From: Candidatus Eremiobacterota bacterium
GTDB taxonomy: Bacteria > Vulcanimicrobiota > Vulcanimicrobiia > Vulcanimicrobiales > Vulcanimicrobiaceae
DNA length: 59,072 bases
Assembly (NCBI GenBank): GCA_019235885.1
Contig: JAFAKB010000073.1
Span: forward strand, 1 to 59,072
Direction: 5' to 3'
The notes beneath the pieces were generated by a model, which made no database searches, was not told the DNA's origin, and was given only the letters and a program-made list of their open reading frames with translations. This document shows positions 18,072 to 27,119 of this stretch, one piece after another. Each line of letters opens with the position of its first letter. Position 1 is the stretch's first letter. A program made the translations under genes and the position numbers.

Positions 18072-18560
18072 TCACCCCGTCCGGGTCCCGTCTCCCGTGG
18101 CGTCGAGGTCGCAAATCCCGGCTGCTGTAACGGCGGCACGGACGGCCGGCTCGCGCTCGTCGTCGAGGACCCGCTGCAAGATCGCACGAGCCCACGGCGT
18201 CTCGATCGCGAGCAGCGCTTCGACCAGCGCCAGCCGCGCGGACGCATCGCACCCGGCCGCGCGCCGGTCGACCAGTGCCGGCCACCCCGGCGGCTGCGGT
18301 ACTGCGGCGGCGAAGAATGAGTCCGCGTCGGGGATGGAGTGAGCGGCCGGGATCGGCCCGGCATCTGGTGATCCGGCGTCGGGGCCCCAGTCCGCGAATC
18401 GCGAGAACGTGCGCGGTGCGGTGTCCAGAGGCGCGGGCGCGAGCGGCGGCGCGAAGGAAACCGTCGGCCGTGGCGCGGCGCGCTCGGGTGCGAAAATGAC
18501 GACCGCCATCAGCGCGGTGGCGAGCACCGCAAGCAGGGTCGGAATCTGAAGCGTCAGCAT
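18072..18560 (-). CDS. membrane-anchored protein with C-terminal HEAT-like segment
   Basis: A 162-residue protein. One N-terminal membrane anchor (LLAVLATALMAVVIFA), a Pro-rich spacer (about 30-90), and a C-terminal helical part reading ARLALVEALLAIETPWARAI then LDDEREPAVRAAVTAAG, which resembles a HEAT-repeat pair. The start overlaps the end of the upstream 921-residue gene by 7 bases, so the two are almost certainly co-translated partners. Function unknown. Confidence 0.55.
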   Translation of the reverse strand: MLTLQIPTLLAVLATALMAVVIFAPERAAPRPTVSFAPPLAPAPLDTAPRTFSRFADWGPDAGSPDAGPIPAAHSIPDADSFFAAAVPQPPGWPALVDRRAAGCDASARLALVEALLAIETPWARAILQRVLDDEREPAVRAAVTAAGICDLDATGDGTRTG

Positions 18561-21319
18561 GTCGCCGCCGTGGGAGCGGCATGCGCTCGAAGCGCCTCGA
18601 GCAGCGTGGCGCGCGCATCGTCGAGGCCACGGTCGCAGCCGCGCGTGAGCGCGTCCTCGAACAATTCGAGCGGCACGCCTTCATATCGTGCGAGCGTTTC
18701 GTCGAGCAGAGCACCGTAGTGCGCGACGGCTCCGCCCATTCGCGCATCACCGAGGCATTGAGGGAGAAGCGCAACGAGCGCACGCAAGACGCAGGGCGCT
18801 CCGTACGGAGCATCGTCGATTCGCGCAAGAGACGAATCGCCACGCCAGTCGCGGTCGGTGAGCGTTTCCAGCAGTGTCGTTAATGCCGACCGCAGTGCGG
18901 GATCTTCGAGGTCGTCGGCGGCGACGTAGAAGCCTGGGATCCGGAGCTTCACGAACAGCCGGTCGAAGACGTCGTGCAGCGCGGCGCGAACGCGGTCGAG
19001 CGTGTCGGCGATTCGCGCGTCGTACGGCTCGACGGCGTCAGGAAACAACGCGCGGAGCACGAGCACGTGCGCCACCAGCCCGATCTCCGATGTGCCGTTG
19101 AGCAGCCGCTCGATGTCGCGAAGCCGGAGCGCATCGGCCGTCATGACGAACGAGATCGCGGGCGCGGCCGGCTCCGGTTCGGCGATCGCCGGAATCGTCG
19201 GAACGCTTTCCGACGGAATGCTCGGCGTCAAGAAATTCGCCGTCGCAGCACTCGCCGCTGAACAATCGTAGGAGCTTGCCGCAGCCTCGTCGGCAGCGTC
19301 CGTGCACGTCGCCGGCATCGCTGCCGGCATGGGCGCGACGGTGAGCGCCTCGACATGGTACGCGAGAGCCGCGGGCCGCAACGCGAAGCCGTTTCCGCTC
19401 CGTACGCGAACCTGCGCCGGCTCCGCCGCCCGTGTCGTGCCGTTGATGCCGAGCGAGGCCCCGATGCAGACGATCTCCTCGTCGGCCGGCGCGCCTGCGA
19501 GGTACGACATGGCGAGGACGATACGCGTGCCGGCCGGGACGTCGTGAAGAGTCAGACCGTCCTCCTCCAGCGGCGAACGACCGTGCCGATCGAGGACGCC
19601 GTGTCCGTCCAGCGTCGTCGTCCCCGCCACGTACGTTGCGCCGGTAGCCGACACACGAATTACCAACTCGTCGATGCCCTCCTGGACCGCAACGTCGATC
19701 CGTACCGCGAACGCCGCACCAGCCACCGCGTCGTTCGGCGCGTGCAACACGGCGCTAGCGAGGTCGGCCTCGTTCCCTGAAGACTCTTCGGCGCCAGTGG
19801 CGTCCGAGTAATCAACACCCAACGAAGCGGTCGCCAATGCATCCTCTCGATGTGGTGGCTCTTGAGGTGCCCGATCGCGAACTACGAGTTCCACCTCCCG
19901 ACGTGCACGTTCGCCGTCCACATCCGTCGCGATCAGCACGATCGGAAGCGCATCGGGCACCGGACGCGGAACGCCGTCGCCCGGCGCAGCAGCAACGCCA
20001 TCGCCCGGGAGTGCCGGAGCGCCGTCAGCCCAAGAATGCTCCTGATCAAGACAGACATCGAGCGCGACGCACGCTGCAGCACCCGGCGCAAGTGCCCGCG
20101 GCAACGGGACGCCGACGCACGCAATGCGATCGCCGGCTGCGGAGACCGTCAACGACTCCGCGACGTCGCCTGCATTCACGACGCGTACGACGATGCGCGC
20201 AACGCCGCCGGGCGCGACACTCCGCGGAATCTGCATGGCATCGAGCCGCACGTCGCGCACATGCTCGGGTAAGACCGCCGTTTCGACGACGTGCCCACCG
20301 GCGCACACGCCGATCGTTCCACCGCTCCATGCAGCGGGGTACCCAGCAGCGAGCATGATCCGCGTACGTCCGCGCGCCGGAATGAGCCCCAGCGTGATCG
20401 CGCAGCCGGCGGCGGACCGCTCCGCTCGCGCGAACGACGGTTCCTCTTTGCGGTTCTTCCGAGCGCGCCAACTCACCGGAACGCCGTCTACGCCGACCTC
20501 CTCGTCCGTGAGCATCATCCCCTTCGGCAACGTCACGCCGACCGGCACGTCGTGCGCGTCGGTCCAGCCTTCGTTGCGCACCTCGATCGCGATGTGCGTT
20601 CGCCGCCGCGACGGAATCAATCCGACCTCCGGCGCTGCGATCAACGGCTCGGTGACCACGCCCGCGCGTGCCGGAAGCGCGCACGTAACATCGTTACCGA
20701 ACCGCACCTCGCCGTCGTCGGCGCGAATCTCCGCGACGGGCCGCACGACGCGCGCGTTGAACGCGAACGCGATCCGCTGCCCGACATCGAGCCGCGGCGC
20801 TTCGACGACCGCCGGACCGTCGCCGTCGAGCCGCGCGCAGCCGACGGGCGCGGGGACGACGACGCGCACGCCGTGTGCCGGCCCGTCGCCCTCGTTCGTG
20901 ACCTCGGTCCGCACGCGGACGGTCCCGGGGCCGAGCTGCTCGACGAACGTCCCGCTCGCGGCGCCGTAAAACACGGGCCGGCTGCGGACGAGGAGCGCGC
21001 AGCGGTTCGTCCCGAGCTCCGCGCCGTCGAGCCGCAGCACCGCCTGCACGAAGAGCGCGGTCAGATCGTCGACTGGCATCCGGACGCGGGCCAGGATCCT
21101 CGCGACGGCGTCCTCGCCCGGCGCGACCGGCTCGACCGCGACCTCGGTGCCCGCCAGCGGCTCGAGGCCCTCGGCGAGCACGAATGCGACCGTCGCGGGC
21201 CGGCTCGGCAGCGCGCCCAGGTTGCGCGCGCGGAACTCGATGCACACGGTCTCACCGGGGCGCGCGACGCGTGGCTCGACGAAGAGCGCGCGCAGAACGG
21301 GTTCGTAGCCGGCTGTCAT
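18554..21319 (-). CDS. large multi-domain Ig/CARDB-like protein
   Basis: About 921 residues of repeated beta-sandwich segments with the recurring CARDB/DUF11 pattern: VARPGETVCIEFRARNLG, VRVRTEVTNEGDGPAHGV, THIAIEVRNEGWTDAHDVPV and ARIVVRVVNAGDVAESL, roughly every 110-130 residues. The C-terminal 200 residues are helical (LRDIERLLNGTSEIGLVAHV, then LVALLPQCLGDARMGG). No signal peptide or membrane segment is visible, which is odd for CARDB-type domains. I prefer ATG 21319 (MTAGYEPVLRA); a GTG at 21388 is possible. It overlaps the small membrane protein downstream. Function unknown. Confidence 0.58.
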   Translation of the reverse strand: MTAGYEPVLRALFVEPRVARPGETVCIEFRARNLGALPSRPATVAFVLAEGLEPLAGTEVAVEPVAPGEDAVARILARVRMPVDDLTALFVQAVLRLDGAELGTNRCALLVRSRPVFYGAASGTFVEQLGPGTVRVRTEVTNEGDGPAHGVRVVVPAPVGCARLDGDGPAVVEAPRLDVGQRIAFAFNARVVRPVAEIRADDGEVRFGNDVTCALPARAGVVTEPLIAAPEVGLIPSRRRTHIAIEVRNEGWTDAHDVPVGVTLPKGMMLTDEEVGVDGVPVSWRARKNRKEEPSFARAERSAAGCAITLGLIPARGRTRIMLAAGYPAAWSGGTIGVCAGGHVVETAVLPEHVRDVRLDAMQIPRSVAPGGVARIVVRVVNAGDVAESLTVSAAGDRIACVGVPLPRALAPGAAACVALDVCLDQEHSWADGAPALPGDGVAAAPGDGVPRPVPDALPIVLIATDVDGERARREVELVVRDRAPQEPPHREDALATASLGVDYSDATGAEESSGNEADLASAVLHAPNDAVAGAAFAVRIDVAVQEGIDELVIRVSATGATYVAGTTTLDGHGVLDRHGRSPLEEDGLTLHDVPAGTRIVLAMSYLAGAPADEEIVCIGASLGINGTTRAAEPAQVRVRSGNGFALRPAALAYHVEALTVAPMPAAMPATCTDAADEAAASSYDCSAASAATANFLTPSIPSESVPTIPAIAEPEPAAPAISFVMTADALRLRDIERLLNGTSEIGLVAHVLVLRALFPDAVEPYDARIADTLDRVRAALHDVFDRLFVKLRIPGFYVAADDLEDPALRSALTTLLETLTDRDWRGDSSLARIDDAPYGAPCVLRALVALLPQCLGDARMGGAVAHYGALLDETLARYEGVPLELFEDALTRGCDRGLDDARATLLEALRAHAAPTAATC

Positions 21320-21440
21320 ACCGGACTCGGTGCCCGCCGATGCGCCCTCGCATGACCGGGCAGGAGACTCCGAGGTGAGCGGGGACACAGTGGCCCGACA
21401 AAGGGCGCCTCGCGGGGGCGCTCCGAAGAGGGTGGAACCG

Positions 21441-22121
21441 ATGATCGATCTCTCGACGCTTCGCCGGATCCCGTTGTTCCGGGACTTTACCGACGATCAG
21501 TTGTCGCAGGTGCTGGCGACGGTGACGACGCGCCGCTATGCCAAGCACCAGTTCGTCGTGCGCGAAGGCGAGCCGGGCGACACCTTCTTCGTGATCGCGG
21601 CGGGTTCGGTCGCGGTCTGCCGGGTCGGCCCCGACGGGCGCGAGACGATCCTTTCGATCCTCAAAGAGGGCGATTTCTTCGGCGAGATGTCGATGTTCGA
21701 CTCGTCGCTGCGCTCGGCGTCGATCAAGACGCTGACCGACGTCGAGCTCGGCGCCGTCCGCCAAGGGGACTTCCTCGGGCTGATCGACCGCAATCCGCAG
21801 ATCGGCCGGCTGCTGGTGATCGAGCTCTCCGAGCGCCTCCGCGCCGCGAACGCGCTGATCGCCGCGACGACCTCGCAGGACATCCGCGCCCGCCTAGCCT
21901 CGCTGCTGCTGAACCTCGCGGAGCAGTTCGGCGAACCGGTCGACAACGGCACCCGCATCGCGCTGCGCCTGACGAACCAAGAGATGGCGAACATGATCGG
22001 CACCACGCGCGAGACGGTGAACCGGACGCTGAACCGCTTCTGGGACGATCGCCTGGTCGACATGCGCACCGCCCACGTCGTCGTCACCGAACCCGACAAA
22101 CTGCGCTCGCTGATCCCGTAG
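21441..22121 (+). CDS. Crp/Fnr family transcriptional regulator
   Basis: A 226-residue regulator. Residues about 15-125 form a cyclic-nucleotide-binding-type beta-barrel (REGEPGDTFFVIAAGSVAV, then GDFFGEMSMFDSSLRSASI, the phosphate-binding cassette with E and R-S-A). A long dimerisation helix follows, then a C-terminal winged helix with recognition sequence LTNQEMANMIGTTRETVNRT. There is no Fnr cysteine cluster. AGAGGGTGG sits before the ATG. The ligand is unknown, though the pocket keeps cAMP-type residues. It is divergent from the CARDB-like gene and followed 56 bases later by a GGDEF gene. Confidence 0.9.
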   Translation: MIDLSTLRRIPLFRDFTDDQLSQVLATVTTRRYAKHQFVVREGEPGDTFFVIAAGSVAVCRVGPDGRETILSILKEGDFFGEMSMFDSSLRSASIKTLTDVELGAVRQGDFLGLIDRNPQIGRLLVIELSERLRAANALIAATTSQDIRARLASLLLNLAEQFGEPVDNGTRIALRLTNQEMANMIGTTRETVNRTLNRFWDDRLVDMRTAHVVVTEPDKLRSLIP

Positions 22122-22177
22122 CAGCGCGCGCCGCGCGCGCCGGATAGATTTTCTCGCTCACGGGCACCGCCTGCGGC

Positions 22178-23368
22178 ATGATCCCTTCGGCAGCGGTGGT
22201 CCAGCTCGCGACCGTGGCCGGCGCGCTGGCGTCCGCGTGCACGGGCTTTGTCGTTGTTTTCCGTGCCCGTGCAGCGGGCTCCCCGAACCAGACTGCGTTC
22301 CGCAACGCCGCGTCCCGTGAAGCTGTGCTCGTCGACGCGGCGCGGCGGCTGGCATGCGCCGCGCGAGCGTCGGTCGACGCGGTGCGCGACGAGATCGTGC
22401 GCGCCGCTCGCGCGGTCGCTCCGGACATCGACGGCGTCCTCGTCTACGAAGAGGACGAAGGCGCGCTGCGCTGCGTCGTCGCTTCCGGCTCGCGCTTCGC
22501 GTACTTCGACGGGACACGCGTCGCGCTCGACGACCCGTGCTCCTTGCCGTCGCGCGCGCTTGCCGCCGGACATCGCATCACGCTGGCGGACGCCGAGGCG
22601 ACGAAGCTTCATCCCGGCGACTTCGCAGCGGTCGCGATTCCGTTTGCGCGGGAGGCCGGTCGCGCGTGCGTTCTCGCCGTCGCCTCGCAGCGTGCAATCG
22701 AAACGGAAACGATCGATCGCCTCGTGATGCTCGCCGATCAAGCCGCACCGGCGTATCTGATCGCACTGGACCGTGAGCTCGACCGCCGCCGCGCCGAGTA
22801 CGACGGCCTCACCGGGCTGCTGACGCCGCGCGCGCTCCGCCAGCGCCTCGCGGTGCTCGTTGACCGCGCGCGTCTCCAGCCGGCCGCGAGACTGGCGCTG
22901 CTCTTCGTCGATACGGATCACTTCAAATGCTGGAACGACCGCTACGGCCACGCCGCCGGCGACGCTCTCCTGCGCGAGATTGCGCACGTGCTTCGGTCAG
23001 CCGCACATCGCGCGGACGATCTCGTCGCGCGCAACGGCGGTGATGAGTTCTGCGTCGTCTTCACCGAAACGGACAAGTCGACCGCTATCGAGCGCGCCGA
23101 CACGCTGCGCCGCCGCATCGCAGCGCTCGACGTAGCGCGTCTGCGGCCAGCCGATGCAGAGGGCTCGGTGCAAATCACCGCGTCGATCGGCGTCGCCGCC
23201 TTTGCCGCCGACGCCTCGACCGCAAGCGACCTCCTCGAGCGCGCCGACGCGGCGATGTATCACACCAAGGAGACGGGGAGGGACGGCGTCTCCTACGCTG
23301 CCCCGGACCGCTCGCTCGCTCGGCTTTCGATGTGCCCGCCTGTTGCGGAGATGCTCCGGCCGGTTTAA
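22178..23368 (+). CDS. diguanylate cyclase with N-terminal GAF-like sensor
   Basis: A 396-residue protein predicted to make c-di-GMP from two GTP. One N-terminal membrane segment, a GAF-like region (about 50-190: EIVRAARAVAPDIDGVLVYE, then GDFAAVAIPFA), and a GGDEF domain (about 215-375: YDGLTGLLTPRALRQRL, FVDTDHFKCWND). The catalytic motif GGDEF is intact at 287-291, and the allosteric inhibition site RxxD is intact at 278-281 (RADD), so activity with product feedback is expected. Its stop overlaps that of the convergent TonB receptor. PilZ-like proteins elsewhere in the window might respond to its product. Confidence 0.9.
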   Translation: MIPSAAVVQLATVAGALASACTGFVVVFRARAAGSPNQTAFRNAASREAVLVDAARRLACAARASVDAVRDEIVRAARAVAPDIDGVLVYEEDEGALRCVVASGSRFAYFDGTRVALDDPCSLPSRALAAGHRITLADAEATKLHPGDFAAVAIPFAREAGRACVLAVASQRAIETETIDRLVMLADQAAPAYLIALDRELDRRRAEYDGLTGLLTPRALRQRLAVLVDRARLQPAARLALLFVDTDHFKCWNDRYGHAAGDALLREIAHVLRSAAHRADDLVARNGGDEFCVVFTETDKSTAIERADTLRRRIAALDVARLRPADAEGSVQITASIGVAAFAADASTASDLLERADAAMYHTKETGRDGVSYAAPDRSLARLSMCPPVAEMLRPV

Positions 23369-26300
23369 AGACGCAAGAAGAAAAATCCGTACGCCGGGCT
23401 AAAGGCAAGATATGGAAGCGCCGCACCGCCGAGGTTCACGTTGCCGAGCTCGTCTCGATTCCCTTGCGAGATATGGCCGCAGTTGAGGATCGCCGCGAGG
23501 TCGAACTGCGACTTGAACTCGAGGTACACCCACGGCAGCGAGTCCTTCGTTCCGACCTTGACGTCGAAGGCGTCGGTCGAGAACGGATGCTCGAGGCCTC
23601 GCCGGGTGAGCTCGTCGCGAATGTTCGCGAGCAAAGCGGCGGCGCGGTCGTGGTATCGCGCGCTGCAGCTCGGCGCCGTCGTCAGCGCGAACGGGTCCTT
23701 AGGAATCGCTCGGCCGATCGCATAGTACTGCGGCGGACTCGGCTTCTCTTTCGTCGTGGGCAGAATGAAGCCGTAGGTGGATGAGAATAGGAACGAGATC
23801 CCGTTGTAATTCGTCGCCGATCCGATCAGCCCGGCAGCCGTTAAGTCCTTCTCGTCGACGGAGCGGTAATGAAGGCATTTGATGACGGTTGACAGCAGCG
23901 GGATCGTCCTTAGGGTGTATTCGAGCTCGTAGCCGTTGGGGACGTCGTGGTAGGCGACCATCGTATCGGCAAGCGCCGGCGGCGGCGGGACTCCTTTCGT
24001 CCCGTTCCGCAGGCGGAATTCGTAGTACGCGCGCAGCGGCGCGACGAACGCCTCGGCTTTTTTCGCCGTTTCGAAATCGCACGCGGGGTTGTCGTTTCGG
24101 AGCGCGAACGGCGCGCTGACCGGCCCGCTGGGGAGGCCGACGACCGGCCGCGGCGTCTCCGTTCCGCCCGTGAACGCCCGCGCCGTCGGTGCTCCGCGGT
24201 CGGCGACACCGAGTACGGTCGAGTACTCCACCGAGATTCGGCGTCCCGGAAACGGTCGCGCAACCAGCGGGATGCTGCGTCCGTCGATCGTCGTCGCGCT
24301 GAGGGCACCGACGGTTGCGAACGAGCTCGCCAGCGCGTTCGTCACGTTCGTCGCGCGCACCGTCACGGCTCCGCGCTTCGATGTGAATACCGCCCCGACG
24401 TCCAGCGTCCCAAAGGCGCGCGCGTCGAGCGAGTTGTTCTCGGAATAGTAGCGATAGTTGGCCGCAACCTCGAGCGGTCCGTTTTTGTAGTCCACCAGCG
24501 CGCCTGCTTGGACGTACGGAACGCCGAAGAGCTGCATTCCAGGCCGCAAGATCGAACGCGGTGAGGTGACGAACGGTTCCGTCGACGCGAGCCGCGCGCG
24601 AATCAGCGACACGAACGGATCGACGCGAATCGGGCCTTTGGTCACCGATCCGATCGCCCGGAGCCCGCTGTACCGCGTATCAATACCCGTCATGGGCCCG
24701 AAGAGATAGATATCCTGCGAAGTCAGCGGCGGACTGCCGGGACAGACGGTGGGCAGATGCGCGATGCGGTTGGCGTCGGTCAAGAAGGAGCTCGAATCGA
24801 GGAATCCGAGGTCCGCTCCGTTCACCGGATAGCGCATCGGTACGTTGTGCGCAATTTGGTCGAACGCGACGAGCGAGTACGCGCTCGCCGGAGTCGTTCG
24901 CGTGTACGCGAGCCGCTGCGTCGATGTTGAATCGTTCTCGGAGACGACCGTTCCGAGGCGGCCGTACGCCACGCGACCGGCGCACAGGTAATTTAAGAAA
25001 TCGGGCGTCGACGTGAGCCCCGTGACCGAGAGCGCGCCGGCGCCCGCGCCGACGTCGGCGCTGGCGGAGAGCGTCGAATTCGCATCGAGCCGAGCGTCGG
25101 CGCGTGCGCCGAACGAGGTGCTGCGGGAGTCGATGCCGTGCCGCTGCGTCACGCGTAGCGTCGCGCGGGTCGTATTCGAGAGCTCTCGAACCGCGACGAC
25201 GTCGACGACGTCGTTGCGAGTGGTACCGCTCAGCGAAAGCGACGACCCGAGCGCGGACTGTCCGAGCCGCTCCTGCGTCGACGTATTGACGAAAGAAAGG
25301 TCGAAGCGGCTTCGGGCGCCCGCGGCGAAGCTCAAACGCGCCGCGCCGCCGCCGTACTCGAGGGCCGTCTGGCTCGCGGCGGGAAACGGAACGCCGGCGA
25401 TCGTGCGGGCGGAAAGATCCGTGGCACTCGAAGAAGCCGTCCGAAACACGGCGAGATCGTACGTGAAGTTCTCTCGTTGTCCGAGCCATCGCGTCAACAG
25501 AATGCTCGTGGACGATCCGCCGGCTGCCGCAGTTCCGAACGAGCACCGCGTCACGGTCGTCGCATAGGGGCAAAACGGCGTGAACGCTCGATCCGTGCGG
25601 AGAAAGGTCGCGCTCACGGTGTCCGCGCTGCCGGCCAGATATTGCAGCTTCGCCAGCGCGGTTCGGCTTCCCGATCCGCCCCGATGCGAAATAGTCTGTC
25701 CCGACCAGTCGGCAAAGGTTTGTCCCGTGATCTCCAAGTCGGAGAACGTTTCTCCGCCCCCGACCACGTAGCCGAGCGACCCGCTCGAACCACGGGCGAG
25801 CGCCGTCAGTGCCGAGGAGCCTGACGCACCGGCTCGCGCGACGACGTCGAGCAGTGGGTACCGCGTCGGCAGCGCGGTTCGGAAATCGACGCTGCCCGCG
25901 CTGAAGCCTTGCGCCGGCCCGAACGAAACTGAAGCGCTGCTCATGAGATCGCCGCCGAGAACAGAAGCGTCGAACGCGCTTCCGGGGCTGTTCAGCGGAA
26001 TGCCGTCGAGCGTAATCGCGGTCTGCGCGGGATCGTGCCCCTCGAGGCCGTACAGCGCCTGTCCCTGACCGAAATCTCCCAGCGTATCGAGCGAGACGCC
26101 GGGCAGCTTCCCGAGCGCGTCGTAGAGGTTCTCGGAAACGTGCGCGAGCGCGCCGTTGCGCGATACGTCGGAGTACGGCCGTGCACGCGATCGCGTTGTC
26201 GAAACCCGCCCGATCGTTTTGAGGGCGCTTTCACGCTTCGCAAGCTCGAATCGCACGACAGAGCGCTCGCCGGCTTGAACGTTCACCGTCACGACCTCGC

Positions 26301-26571
26301 TCGATTTGTAGGCGGGCGCGCCGGCCTGCACGCGGTACACTCCGGTCGGCACCTCGGCGAACTCCAAGTCTCCGTTTGCGTCCGTCGAACGCGTCGTCGA
26401 AAGCGGTCCGGTCAGTTTCGCCAAACCGCGAAGCGGACGCTGTGTCGCGACGTCGACGACTTGAACGAGAATCGATCCGGTCGATTCCTGTGCTGAGAGG
26501 TTTGCTGGGAAAACGCCGGTCAGCAGAACGCCGATCAGCGCGCACTGCAAAGCGCGGATATAACGCGGCAT
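23365..26571 (-). CDS. TonB-dependent receptor with carboxypeptidase-like N-domain and extra C-terminal domain
   Basis: A 1068-residue outer-membrane receptor. Signal peptide ending near ANLSAQE; residues about 30-110 a carboxypeptidase-regulatory-like (CarboxypepD_reg) fold (GSILVQVVDVATQRPLRG); a plug domain (YDALGKLPGVSLDTL, TAITLDGIPLN); then a long beta-barrel. The receptor-like part seems to end around residue 800. The remaining 260 residues (from about GLPSGPVSAPFAL) are distinct, with four cysteines, and end GFFFLRL. No TonB box is obvious. ATG 26571 is preferred over a GTG at 26592. The ligand is unknown and no transport genes are adjacent. Confidence 0.85.
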   Translation of the reverse strand: MPRYIRALQCALIGVLLTGVFPANLSAQESTGSILVQVVDVATQRPLRGLAKLTGPLSTTRSTDANGDLEFAEVPTGVYRVQAGAPAYKSSEVVTVNVQAGERSVVRFELAKRESALKTIGRVSTTRSRARPYSDVSRNGALAHVSENLYDALGKLPGVSLDTLGDFGQGQALYGLEGHDPAQTAITLDGIPLNSPGSAFDASVLGGDLMSSASVSFGPAQGFSAGSVDFRTALPTRYPLLDVVARAGASGSSALTALARGSSGSLGYVVGGGETFSDLEITGQTFADWSGQTISHRGGSGSRTALAKLQYLAGSADTVSATFLRTDRAFTPFCPYATTVTRCSFGTAAAGGSSTSILLTRWLGQRENFTYDLAVFRTASSSATDLSARTIAGVPFPAASQTALEYGGGAARLSFAAGARSRFDLSFVNTSTQERLGQSALGSSLSLSGTTRNDVVDVVAVRELSNTTRATLRVTQRHGIDSRSTSFGARADARLDANSTLSASADVGAGAGALSVTGLTSTPDFLNYLCAGRVAYGRLGTVVSENDSTSTQRLAYTRTTPASAYSLVAFDQIAHNVPMRYPVNGADLGFLDSSSFLTDANRIAHLPTVCPGSPPLTSQDIYLFGPMTGIDTRYSGLRAIGSVTKGPIRVDPFVSLIRARLASTEPFVTSPRSILRPGMQLFGVPYVQAGALVDYKNGPLEVAANYRYYSENNSLDARAFGTLDVGAVFTSKRGAVTVRATNVTNALASSFATVGALSATTIDGRSIPLVARPFPGRRISVEYSTVLGVADRGAPTARAFTGGTETPRPVVGLPSGPVSAPFALRNDNPACDFETAKKAEAFVAPLRAYYEFRLRNGTKGVPPPPALADTMVAYHDVPNGYELEYTLRTIPLLSTVIKCLHYRSVDEKDLTAAGLIGSATNYNGISFLFSSTYGFILPTTKEKPSPPQYYAIGRAIPKDPFALTTAPSCSARYHDRAAALLANIRDELTRRGLEHPFSTDAFDVKVGTKDSLPWVYLEFKSQFDLAAILNCGHISQGNRDELGNVNLGGAALPYLAFSPAYGFFFLRL

Positions 26572-26713
26572 TTTTATTTCTTCACTCCGCACGCGTTGAC
26601 AGTTGGCTCCCGGGATGCTAGCCTTCCTTCACGGCGCTTGGGGTGTCATGTACCAAGCTTTCACGTTCTCCTGGAGCGCCGTCGTGAATAGCTTGCTGCA
26701 AGCAGTTGTTTCG

Positions 26714-26725
26714 GAACAGCTGTTC
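26714..26725 (+). promoter_or_regulatory. perfect palindrome resembling a Gram-positive LexA box
   Basis: GAACAGCTGTTC is a perfect 12-bp palindrome matching the GAAC-N4-GTTC SOS-box core of Gram-positive LexA, 32 bases upstream of the small secreted gene's GTG. A second inverted repeat, GCTTGCTGCAAGC, lies at 26692-26704. Match by pattern only; one such site can occur by chance. Confidence 0.3.
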
Positions 26726-26756
26726 TCTGTATTTCGTTGCTCTTTGGAGGGCAAAC

Positions 26757-27007
26757 GTGCATATCACGAAGATCTACGCTGCCGCCTCGGCTGCGGCTCT
26801 TTTTGCACTGGGTCTGTCGGTGCCGGCATCGGCACTTGTGCAGCGTTCGTACGTCGTCTCCGGCGGCACGCTGAACATTGGTGGAGGCTCGATCAACTGC
26901 CAAAGCGCTGCACCGTCACGACGCTCGACGACGGCTCTCAGGAGATCGATACGGCGTCGGGAGAGTCGTACTGGACGAACGGTTCCGGCTTGTACGGCGC
27001 GCCGTAG
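26757..27007 (+). pseudogene. small secreted protein gene with an apparent -1 frameshift
   Basis: GTG at 26757, with GGAGGG seven bases before it, opens a protein with a good signal peptide (KIYAAASAAALFALGLSVPA) continuing ALVQRSYVVSGGTLNI. After GGGSINCQ (around 26900-26912) this frame degenerates into Arg-rich residues, while the next frame continues sensibly with RCTVTTLDDGSQEIDT and SGESYWTNGSGLYGAP to a TAG at 27005-27007. The total of 251 bases is one short of 84 codons, so a single missing base would restore an 83-residue protein. Either a pseudogene, a sequencing error or programmed shifting. The family is unknown. Confidence 0.55.
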
Positions 27008-27119
27008 CGGACCACTAAGGCACGCCTGCTTGGGAGCGGGCGGCTCCCGTCATGCCGACGGGATCGGCGGACTCGAATGCCAGCCTGTTGGCACCGTACC
27101 GGCGTATCGTGCGGTTGGG

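Noticed and set aside
27015-27110. possible tRNA in the gap before priA
   Set aside because: Neither strand gives a consistent acceptor stem and T arm; only isolated short stems are present.
26706-27119. upstream extension of priA through the small secreted gene
   Set aside because: The extension merges a signal peptide with Arg-rich frame-shifted residues; PriA homologous sequence starts after 27200.
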